The notes under the pieces were generated by a model. The model did no database searches. It was not told the origin of the DNA and was given only the letters and a program-made list of their open reading frames with translations. The position numbers and the translations under genes are program-made. A stretch of 42,200 nucleotides of DNA, taken from positions 1 through 42,200 of the forward strand of contig NZ_MECK01000605.1 of the NCBI RefSeq assembly GCF_014596465.1, written 5' to 3'. This stretch comes from Streptomyces sp. CBMA123. GTDB lineage: Bacteria > Actinomycetota > Actinomycetes > Streptomycetales > Streptomycetaceae. Below are positions 12,099 through 18,767 of the stretch, in pieces; position 1 is the first letter of the stretch, and each line of letters starts with the position of its first letter.

Positions 12099-13556
12099 AT
12101 GTCGTACTTCTCCGAGTTGGCGCTGCAGTACATCGACGGCGAGTGGTGCAGCGGCAGCGGCTCCTGGGACATCGTCGACGTCGACCCGTACTCCGGCGAC
12201 AAGCTGGCCACCATCACCGTGGCCACCGTCGCCGAGGTCGACCGGGCCTACCGCGCCGCCGAGCGCGCCCAGCGCTCCTGGGCCGCCACCAACCCGTACC
12301 AGCGCCGGCTGGTCTTCGAGCGGATGCTGCGGCTGGTCGAGGAGCGCGAGGGCGAGATCGTCCGGGCCATCATGGCCGAGCTCGGCGGCACCGCGCTCAA
12401 GGCCGGCTTCGAACTCTCGCTGGTCAAGGACATGCTGCGGGAGTGCCTGCACCTGTCGGTGGCCACCGAGGGGCGGCTGCTGCCCTCGACCGCGCCCGGC
12501 AAGGAGAACCGCCTCCACCGGCTGCCGGTCGGCGTGGTCGGCGTGATCAGCCCGTTCAACTTCCCGCTGTTCCTGGCCCTGAAGGCGATCGCCCCGGCGC
12601 TCGCCCTCGGCAACGGCGTCGTGCTCAAGCCGCACCAGGAGACCCCGATCGTCGGCGGCAGCCTGATCGCCCGGCTCTTCGAGGACGCGGGCCTGCCGCC
12701 CGGCCTGCTGAACGTCGTCATCACCGACATCGCGGAGATCGGCGACAGCTTCCTGGAGCACCCGGTCCCCAAGGTGATCTCCTTCACCGGCTCCGACCAG
12801 ATCGGCCGGCACGTCGCCACCGTCGCCGCCGCGCACTTCAAGCGGTCCGTGCTGGAACTCGGCGGCAACAGCGCGCTGATCGTGCTGGACGACGCCGACC
12901 TCGACTACGCCGTGGACGCGGCCGTGTTCAGCCGCTTCGTCCACCAGGGCCAGGTCTGCATGGCCGCCAACCGGGTGCTGGTCGACCGCAGCGTGCTCGC
13001 CGAGTTCACCGAGAAGTTCGTCGCCAAGGTCGCCTCGCTGACCGTCGGCGACCCCAGGGACCCGGCCACCCACATCGGCCCGCTGATCAACTCCGTCCAG
13101 GCCGACGCCATCAACGCCCAGGTCGACCAGGCGATCGCCGGCGGCGCCACCGTGCTGCTGCGCGGCGTCACGTCCGGCAGCCTGATGGCGCCCACCGTCC
13201 TCACCGGCCTGGCCGAGGACGCGCCCATCCTGCAGCGTGAACTCTTCGGCCCGGTCGCCCTGTTGGTGCCCTTCGACGGTGAGGAGGAGGCCGTCCGGCT
13301 GGCCAACCACACGCCCTTCGGGCTCAGCGGCGCCGTGCACACCGCGGACATCGAGCGCGGGGTGCGGGTCGCCCAGCGGATCGAGACCGGCATGATCCAC
13401 GTCAACGGCGGGACCATCGCGGACGAGCCCGGGGTGCCGTTCGGCGGGGAGAAGAACTCCGGGGTCGGGCGGCTCAACGGGGAGTCCACGGTGGACGCCT
13501 TCACCACGCTGAAGTGGATCTCGGTGCAGCACGGGCGGGCGCCGTTCCCGTTCTAG
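12099..13556 (+). CDS. NAD(P)-dependent aldehyde dehydrogenase (485 aa)
   Basis: This is a standard ALDH-superfamily enzyme oxidising an aldehyde to the acid. N154 (SPFNFP), E253 (LELGGNSA) and the nucleophile C287 (QGQVCMAANR) are all present, as is the cofactor motif FTGSDQIG. The overall look is closest to benzaldehyde/vanillin dehydrogenases, but the substrate cannot be read from the sequence. ATG 12099 was chosen over ATG 12063 because GAGAGGG lies 5 nt upstream and MSYFSEL is a normal family start. It follows the DUF5753 regulator closely on the same strand. The gene ends just before a 16-bp tandem array shared with the convergent AraC gene. Confidence 0.93.
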   Translation: MSYFSELALQYIDGEWCSGSGSWDIVDVDPYSGDKLATITVATVAEVDRAYRAAERAQRSWAATNPYQRRLVFERMLRLVEEREGEIVRAIMAELGGTALKAGFELSLVKDMLRECLHLSVATEGRLLPSTAPGKENRLHRLPVGVVGVISPFNFPLFLALKAIAPALALGNGVVLKPHQETPIVGGSLIARLFEDAGLPPGLLNVVITDIAEIGDSFLEHPVPKVISFTGSDQIGRHVATVAAAHFKRSVLELGGNSALIVLDDADLDYAVDAAVFSRFVHQGQVCMAANRVLVDRSVLAEFTEKFVAKVASLTVGDPRDPATHIGPLINSVQADAINAQVDQAIAGGATVLLRGVTSGSLMAPTVLTGLAEDAPILQRELFGPVALLVPFDGEEEAVRLANHTPFGLSGAVHTADIERGVRVAQRIETGMIHVNGGTIADEPGVPFGGEKNSGVGRLNGESTVDAFTTLKWISVQHGRAPFPF

Positions 13557-13564
13557 GACCTCGC

Positions 13565-13644
13565 CGTCCAGGTCCTGTGCCGTCCAGGCTCTGCGTCGGT
13601 CAGGCTCTTCGTCGTTCAGGCGCTCTGCCGTTCAGGCCCTTCGC
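13565..13644. repeat. 16-bp tandem array, five units
   Basis: Five units of exactly 16 bp run from 13565 to 13644, consensus CGTYCAGGCTCTKCGT, each differing at a few positions. The array fills the gap between the convergent aldehyde dehydrogenase and AraC-type genes and ends 3 nt before the AraC stop codon. No hairpin terminator is seen here, so the array may take that place. Confidence 0.85.
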
Positions 13645-13647
13645 GGA

Positions 13648-14583
13648 TCACGCGGCGCGGGCCTCCCGGCGGTAGCCGCCGGGGGCCAGGCCGAACTCCC
13701 GCTTGAACGCCTTCGCGAAGGCGTACTCCGAGCCGTACCCGGTCCGCGCGGCCACCGTCGTCAGCGGTGCCTCCGACTCGCGCAGCAGTTGGGCGGCGGT
13801 GGTCATCCGCCAGCGCGTCAGGTACGCCATCGGCGGCTCGCCCACCATCGAGGTGAAGCGGCGGGCGAAGGCGGCCCGGGACAGGCCCGCCCGGTCCGCC
13901 AGGGACTCCACCGTCCACGGGGTGGCCGGGGCCTCGTGGATGGCGTTCAGGGCGGGGGCGACGGCGGTGTCCCGCAGCGCCGCCGCCCAGCCGGCGCCGG
14001 CCGCGGCGGGCTGGTCCTCGAACCAGGCCCGCAGGATGTACAGCAGCAGCGAGTCGATCAGTGCCGGGACGATCCCGGTCGAGCCGATCCGCGGGTTCTC
14101 CAGCTCGGCGCCCAACAGCTGGACGGCGGCCGCCAGTTCGGGGTGGCGGCCGTGTCGGGTCGGCAGGTGGATCAGGGTCGGCAGCTGGCGCACCACCGGG
14201 TGCGGACGGGCCTGGTCCAGGTGGTAGTTGCCGCACAGCAGACTGGTGCGGGCGCCGCCCCCGCCGATCGACAGGGTGCCGATCGGCGTACTCTCCTCGA
14301 CCCGGCAGGCCGAGGCGTCCACCGGCGGGGTGTCCGGGCTGTCGGCCAGGACGTGGCCGTGGGCGTCCCGCAGGAAGATGACGTCCCCCGGGCTGAGCGG
14401 GACGGGCCCGCCGCCGATCGCCGGGTCGACCGGCACCAGCCAGCAGGTGCCGTACAGCACCACGTGGAAGCCCGCCCCGGCCACCGGGGGCAGTCGCAGG
14501 GCCCACGGCGCCCGGCCGTCGGTGCGGACGGACGCGGGGCGCGCCGTACGCATCGAGGCCAGCGCCTCGGTCAGGATGTCCAT
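13648..14583 (-). CDS. AraC-family regulator with cupin sensor domain (311 aa)
   Basis: Residues 1 to about 180 resemble the AraC N-terminal cupin_6 domain (FHVVLYGTCWLV, PGDVIFLRDAHGHVL). Residues 205-305 carry the double helix-turn-helix (TVESLADRAGLSRAAFARRFTSM, then LTTVAARTGYGSEYAFAKAFKREFG). ATG 14583 has AGGGGGCG upstream and gives the usual start MDILTEALASMR. GTG 14619 in the same frame would overlap the stop of the oxidoreductase by GTGA and add 12 Arg-rich residues. The tight link to the oxidoreductase suggests that the regulator controls it, probably in response to a small organic compound. Effector and operator are unknown. Confidence 0.92.
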   Translation of the reverse strand: MDILTEALASMRTARPASVRTDGRAPWALRLPPVAGAGFHVVLYGTCWLVPVDPAIGGGPVPLSPGDVIFLRDAHGHVLADSPDTPPVDASACRVEESTPIGTLSIGGGGARTSLLCGNYHLDQARPHPVVRQLPTLIHLPTRHGRHPELAAAVQLLGAELENPRIGSTGIVPALIDSLLLYILRAWFEDQPAAAGAGWAAALRDTAVAPALNAIHEAPATPWTVESLADRAGLSRAAFARRFTSMVGEPPMAYLTRWRMTTAAQLLRESEAPLTTVAARTGYGSEYAFAKAFKREFGLAPGGYRREARAA

Positions 14584-14615
14584 CGCCCGCCCCCTGCGGC
14601 CTCGTCGCTCACTTG

Positions 14616-15542
14616 TCACTCAACGGTCAGCACGACCTTGCCCTGGACGGTACCCGAGCCGACCAGCTCGTGGGCCCGGCCGGCCTCGGCCAGTGGGAAC
14701 ACCTCGGCGACGTACGGGCGGATCCGGCCCTCGTCCACCAGCGCGGCGATCGCCTCCAACGCGGCGTAGTCCGGCTCCACGGAGACGCCCGCGAACGTCC
14801 GGCCGGCGGCCTCGATCCCGGCGGCCAGCTCCTGGTTCCAGTGCTCCATGATGCTGACCAGGGTGCCGCCCGGCTTGAGCACCTCCAGGGCGCGGGTGCC
14901 CTCGGAGGACGAGTCGAAGACGATGTCGACGTCCTTGACGGCCTCGGTGTAGTCGGTGGTCCGGTAGTCGATCACCTCGTCGGCGCCGATCTCCCGGAGG
15001 AAGGCGTGCTTGGGCTCGCTCGCCAGCGCGATCACGTACGCGCCACGGGCCTTGGCGATCTGCACCGCGAGGTGGCCGACCCCGCCCGCCGCGCGGTGGA
15101 CCAGCACCCGGTCGCCCTCGCCGACCTTCGCCAGGTCCACCAGGCCCTGCCAGGCGGTCAGTGCGGCCAGCGGCAGCGCGGCGGCCTGGGTGTGGTCCAA
15201 GGAGGCGGGCTTGCGGGCCAGTTGGCGGGACGGCGCGGCCACGTACTCGGCGTAGGCGCCGGCCGCGCGCGGGAAGAACGGCATCCCGTACACCTCCTCG
15301 CCCACCCGGTACCGGGCCCCCGGGCCGACCTGCTCGACCACCCCGGAGACGTCCCAGCCCACCGTGAACGGCGGCTCGCCCAGCAGCGGGAACGTCCCCG
15401 CCCGCACCGCCAGGTCCACCGGGTTCACTCCGGCCGCCCTCACCCGCACCAGCACCTCGCCGCTCAACGGCGTCGGCCGCTCCACCTCGGCCGGCCGCAG
15501 GACCTCGGGGCCGCCGAACTCCTGCTGCACGATCGCACGCAT
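14616..15542 (-). CDS. Zinc-independent MDR oxidoreductase, quinone reductase type (308 aa)
   Basis: This belongs to the medium-chain dehydrogenase/reductase superfamily. It has an N-terminal GroES-like domain (EVLVRVRAAGVNPVDL near residue 30) and a Rossmann domain with VHRAAGGVGHLAVQIAKARGA near 145. The catalytic zinc cysteines are absent, as in quinone and enoyl reductases using NADPH. ATG 15542 was chosen because GAGGGAGAG lies a few nt upstream; in-frame ATGs further up lack that spacing. The AraC-family gene follows directly on the same strand. The natural substrate is not evident. Confidence 0.92.
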   Translation of the reverse strand: MRAIVQQEFGGPEVLRPAEVERPTPLSGEVLVRVRAAGVNPVDLAVRAGTFPLLGEPPFTVGWDVSGVVEQVGPGARYRVGEEVYGMPFFPRAAGAYAEYVAAPSRQLARKPASLDHTQAAALPLAALTAWQGLVDLAKVGEGDRVLVHRAAGGVGHLAVQIAKARGAYVIALASEPKHAFLREIGADEVIDYRTTDYTEAVKDVDIVFDSSSEGTRALEVLKPGGTLVSIMEHWNQELAAGIEAAGRTFAGVSVEPDYAALEAIAALVDEGRIRPYVAEVFPLAEAGRAHELVGSGTVQGKVVLTVE

Positions 15543-15602
15543 CGAACTCTCCCTCATCCGGTTCATCACCGGCCCCCCGTGGGGCCGTTCTCGATGTGCT
15601 CA

Positions 15603-15631
15603 ACAGTAGGGAGATCGGAAGAGCGGATGAA
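15603..15631 (-). promoter_or_regulatory. Candidate promoter of the MDR oxidoreductase
   Basis: On the minus strand TTCATC (15631-15626) and TACTGT (15608-15603) are separated by 17 nt and lie about 60 nt upstream of the start codon. The -10 fits TAnnnT; the -35 is weak. The spacer contains AGATCGGAAGAGC on the + strand (15612-15624), identical to the start of a common Illumina adapter. Confidence 0.35.
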
Positions 15632-15680
15632 TATCCTCAAGTCTTCGCCGGATGTCCGATCGTCTCGTGGGGCGAGCGGA

Positions 15681-16013
15681 TCAGGCGGGGTAGCGGACCA
15701 GGCCGCCGGTGGCGAGCTCGAAGTCGAAGGGGGCCGGGATGGGGACGCGGTCGCCGAACTTGCCGTGCCAGTGCTGGTGGTAGCCGCCGTCGGAGAGATC
15801 CGAGTAGAGGGTGATGTCGCCCTCGCGCGGGTCGATCAGGAGGTAGAGCGGGATGCCCATCAGTGGGTAGTCGCGGACCTTGCCGACCAAGTCGTTCTCA
15901 GGGTTCGGGATCCCGTCGCCGGAGATCTCGATCTTCCACCCGGCCGGAGGCGTCAGGCTCTGCGCGTACTCGAGCAGTCGAGCGTGACGCTCGGGAGTCT
16001 GGAACTCGCTCAT
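15681..16013 (-). pseudogene. Internally deleted Uma2-family protein (110 aa)
   Basis: The first 30 residues (TPERHARLLEYAQSLTPPAGW) are the normal start of a Streptomyces Uma2/DUF820 protein, a putative PD-(D/E)XK nuclease family of about 190 aa. Residues 36-110 (NPENDLVGKVRDYPLMGIPL, then YLLIDP) are the normal C-terminal half. The middle 80 or so residues are missing, including the PDL...EIVS strands that carry the acidic catalytic residues. The junction falls at about 15903-15912, inside an open frame, so it is a clean in-frame deletion. ATG 16013 starts the frame. The protein would be catalytically dead, although the intact frame leaves room for a retained role. Confidence 0.7.
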
Positions 16014-16038
16014 GGCTCCAGTCTTCCGCCGGGAACGG

Positions 16039-16076
16039 CACGAAGGCCGTCTGCGCGGGGGCAGACGGCCTTCGTG
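16039..16076 (-). terminator. Terminator of the 5'-nucleotidase gene
   Basis: Exact 16-bp arms (16039-16054 and 16061-16076) enclose a 6-nt loop, 12 nt downstream of the nucleotidase stop on the minus strand and 26 nt upstream of the Uma2 remnant start. Confidence 0.85.
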
Positions 16077-16087
16077 GAAAGGCGCGG

Positions 16088-17923
16088 CTAGAACAGCGGC
16101 TGGCCGGCGCGGACGAGGCGCCAGGAGTCGGTGAAGAAGTCGGCGGGGTCGATGGTGCCCTTGGCCTTGACCCAGGCGATCATGGTGTTGCGGATCTCGT
16201 CGGAGTTCGTCCAGACCGCCTTGGCGTTGGCGACGTGCGGGAAGTTGCCGCCGCCGTTGGCGCGGTAGTTGTTGACCGCGAGGACGAACTGGGCGTTCGG
16301 GTCGATCGGCTTGCCCTGGAAGCTGAGGTTGACGATCCGGCTGCCCTTGGGCTGGGCGACGTCGATGTCGTAGCTCAGGCCGTAGATCGAGTCGTAGTTG
16401 TAGTCCGGGGTGTCCTCGGCGTTGGTCAGGGTGTCCTTGTTCACCGGGGCGCCCACGGCGAGCTGGTTGTAGTACTTGACCGAGAACTCCAGGTAGTCCT
16501 TGAGCTGGGCGCCCGTCAGGATCCGGGCCTCCAGGGTGTTCTCGTAGATGTACAGGCCGGCCGCGTCGCGCAGCTTGACCTGGCCGGCCGGGATCAGCGC
16601 GGTGCGGTTGAACGGGGCGGCCTGGGCCAGGACCGGGAGGTTGGCGTACTGTCCGCCCGCCAGCGCGGTCTTCACGGCGTCGGCCTGGACCTTGCCGATC
16701 AGGTCGATGATCGGGGTGGCCTTGAACCGGGCGTCGGCGATCGACAGCTCGATCTTGCTGGTGCCGATGTTCTGGTTGACGTACGCCACGACCTTCTTGT
16801 GCTGGCCGACGATGGCGTCGCTGATCTCCGGGTTCTCCGGCACGGTGTTGGAGTTCAGCACCCGGGAGGAGACCGAGGCGACCTTCCAGTGGCCGCCGAC
16901 GAACTCGACCTCGAAGTCGAAGCAGCTCAGGCGCTGGCCCCAGCACAGCGGCTCGGAGAGCACGACCGTCTTGCCGGTCTTCTTGTTGACGATGAGGCGC
17001 TGCGCGACCTCCTTGTGGGTGTGACCCACCAGCACCGCGTCGATGTCCGGCACGGTCGCGGCCATCTCGCCGGAGGCGTCCTCGGGCCAGGGCAGCTGGT
17101 CGCCGTAGGTGGTGGCCTCGTCGATGCCGGAGTGGGCGGAGACCACGATGACGTCCGCGCCCGCGGCCTTCATCCGGGGCACGTACTTGGCGGCGGTCTC
17201 GACGATGCCCGGGAAGACCATCTGGCCGGCGACGTTGGCCTTGTCCCAGATCGCGATGCCCGGGTTGGTGAGGCCGAGGATGCCGACCTTGATCGGGGTG
17301 TCCTCGTCCAGCCACACCTCCTTGATCACGTACGGCGTGAAGGCCGGCTTCTCGTTCTTCGCGTGCAGCGCGTTGGCGCCCAGCAGCGGGAACTCCAGCT
17401 GGTCCTCGAAGGCCTTCACGGTGGGGATGCCGTAGTTGAACTCGTGGTTGCCGAGCGCGGCGGCGTCGTAGCCCATGAGGTTCATGGCGACGGCCATCGG
17501 GTGGTCCGGCACGTTGTCGCCGTCGGTGGCGATCGGCTCGATCCGGGCGTAGAAGTAGGTCAGCTGGGTGCCCTGGATGATGTCGCCGGAGTCGATCAGC
17601 AGGCAGCGGTCCCAGCCCTTGTCCTCGCGGACCTGGTTGGCCAGGGTGGAGATCTTGGCGAGGCCGACCGCGTTGTGGGCCTTGTCGACGTACTCGGCGT
17701 CGGTGAAGTAGTCCCAGTTGAGCACCCGGCCGTGCAGGTCGGTGGTGCCCATGACGGTGAAGGCCTGGCGGCGGGGCTGGTGCTTGGCGCCCTTGGCGGC
17801 CGCCGTGTCCGGCTCGGCGGCCACGGCGGCGGGGGCGGCGGCGACGACGGCTCCGCCGGCCAGGGCGGCACCGGCGGCGGTGGCGGCGGACCGGGTGACG
17901 AAGTCACGGCGGTTCAGCGGCAT
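16088..17923 (-). CDS. Tat-exported bifunctional metallophosphatase/5'-nucleotidase (611 aa)
   Basis: The enzyme removes phosphate from extracellular nucleotides (5'-nucleotidase and possibly 2',3'-cyclic nucleotide phosphodiesterase). Residues 1-36 are a twin-arginine signal (NRRDFVTRS, Ala-rich core, AVAA cut site). The metallophosphoesterase domain shows D62 and H64 (TTDLHG), a GD in IDSGDIIQG, GNHE, SAHSG and GHTH, the full set of dinuclear-metal ligands. The C-terminal nucleotidase domain (about 370-600) includes the NYRANGGGNFP substrate loop. GGGAG lies upstream of ATG 17923. Upstream are a degenerate PHO-like box and a 14-bp direct repeat. A phosphate-scavenging role fits the PHO-box-preceded operon next door. 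Confidence 0.95.
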   Translation of the reverse strand: MPLNRRDFVTRSAATAAGAALAGGAVVAAAPAAVAAEPDTAAAKGAKHQPRRQAFTVMGTTDLHGRVLNWDYFTDAEYVDKAHNAVGLAKISTLANQVREDKGWDRCLLIDSGDIIQGTQLTYFYARIEPIATDGDNVPDHPMAVAMNLMGYDAAALGNHEFNYGIPTVKAFEDQLEFPLLGANALHAKNEKPAFTPYVIKEVWLDEDTPIKVGILGLTNPGIAIWDKANVAGQMVFPGIVETAAKYVPRMKAAGADVIVVSAHSGIDEATTYGDQLPWPEDASGEMAATVPDIDAVLVGHTHKEVAQRLIVNKKTGKTVVLSEPLCWGQRLSCFDFEVEFVGGHWKVASVSSRVLNSNTVPENPEISDAIVGQHKKVVAYVNQNIGTSKIELSIADARFKATPIIDLIGKVQADAVKTALAGGQYANLPVLAQAAPFNRTALIPAGQVKLRDAAGLYIYENTLEARILTGAQLKDYLEFSVKYYNQLAVGAPVNKDTLTNAEDTPDYNYDSIYGLSYDIDVAQPKGSRIVNLSFQGKPIDPNAQFVLAVNNYRANGGGNFPHVANAKAVWTNSDEIRNTMIAWVKAKGTIDPADFFTDSWRLVRAGQPLF

Positions 17924-18009
17924 GGACGACTCTCCCGAGTGGGGAACGACGGCGGATGGGCCGTCAACTTGTGTGCAGATGAGGTGCGTGGCGCGTCCGC
18001 TGATGCGGT

Positions 18010-18037
18010 GACGCGCGTAGAAGGACGCGCGTAGAAG
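18010..18037 (-). repeat. Exact 14-bp tandem repeat upstream of the nucleotidase
   Basis: GACGCGCGTAGAAG occurs twice without spacing (18010-18023 and 18024-18037), about 87-114 nt before the nucleotidase start. Its position fits a direct-repeat operator or an activator site near the -35 region. Confidence 0.7.
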
Positions 18038-18085
18038 TGTGCCGTGCGGGCCGGGCCGCTGGATAGCCCTCCGACGTTTCCAACA

Positions 18086-18114
18086 GGTGAGATCTTGGCG
18101 ACTCGTTCGTGACC
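18086..18114 (-). promoter_or_regulatory. Degenerate PHO-box-like direct repeats
   Basis: On the minus strand three 7-mers spaced exactly 11 nt apart, GGTCACG, AGTCGCC and TCTCACC, match the PhoP unit GTTCACC at 5, 4 and 5 of 7 positions. They lie 163-191 nt upstream of the 5'-nucleotidase start and on its coding strand. Taken alone the match is weak; the exact 11-nt phase and the gene's function support it. Confidence 0.35.
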
Positions 18115-18142
18115 GAGGCGGGGGAGAAAGGGGTGGTAAGGG

Positions 18143-18173
18143 GGCGGGACGGTTGATTTCCGGCCGTCCCGCC
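18143..18173 (-). terminator. Terminator of the SBP/vWA operon
   Basis: Exact 10-bp arms (18143-18152 and 18164-18173) with an 11-nt loop lie 19 nt past the last stop codon of the minus-strand operon. Confidence 0.75.
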
Positions 18174-18191
18174 GGGTGCTCGGTGGGACGT

Positions 18192-18767
18192 TCAGTCGAG
18201 TTCGGCGGAGAGCTGCTTCACCTCGCGGCCCAGCTCGGCCGCCGGGTCCGGTGCGTCCGGGCCCGCCCAGGGCAGCCAGGTGCGGGCCCGGAGGTAGCCG
18301 TCCACCGCGACCGGCAGGCGGTGCCGGACGATCGCCTCGGCGGCCGGGCCGGGGCCGGCCTCGCGCAGCGCCGCCAGCAGGGCGTCCACGCCGGCGGAGG
18401 CGGGGAGCGGGACGGTGCCCAGGTAGGCGGCGAGTGCGGCCAGGTCGGGGTCGGGGCGCTTCGGAGCCGGTTCCGGTTTCGGTTCCGGTTCCGGTTTCGG
18501 CTGTTCGGGTTGGCCCGGGGCCCCGGTTCCCGCTCCCGTTCCCGTCCGCGTTCCCGGCTTCGGCTCCGGCTCCGGCTCCGGCGGCGGGTCCGGCGTCAGC
18601 AGTGCGCCGGCGCCGTACAGCCCCGCCACCACTCCCGGCCACCAGGACCCGCCCAGCCCGGCGAAGTGCAGCCCCAGTCCGATGGCGCCGCCCCCGCAGC
18701 CGACCAGGTTCCGGGTCGACTCCAGGTAGCGCAGCAGCCGCCGGCCGTACCCGTCACTGGTAGCCAC
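18192..18767 (-). CDS. Small membrane protein with Pro-Glu-rich repeat (191 aa)
   Basis: I do not recognise a named family. Residues about 22-57 hold one or two short hydrophobic segments rich in Gly (GLGLHFAGLGGSWW). Residues 58-107 are a Pro/Glu/Lys-rich linker with repeated PEPEPKP and GTGTG motifs. Residues 108-191 are an acidic helical domain. The GTG start overlaps the end of the vWA gene by 14 nt and uses GAGGAG within that gene, so the two are coupled. It probably acts with the vWA lipoprotein at the membrane; the linker could span the cell wall. Function is unknown. Confidence 0.8.
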   Translation of the reverse strand: MATSDGYGRRLLRYLESTRNLVGCGGGAIGLGLHFAGLGGSWWPGVVAGLYGAGALLTPDPPPEPEPEPKPGTRTGTGAGTGAPGQPEQPKPEPEPKPEPAPKRPDPDLAALAAYLGTVPLPASAGVDALLAALREAGPGPAAEAIVRHRLPVAVDGYLRARTWLPWAGPDAPDPAAELGREVKQLSAELD

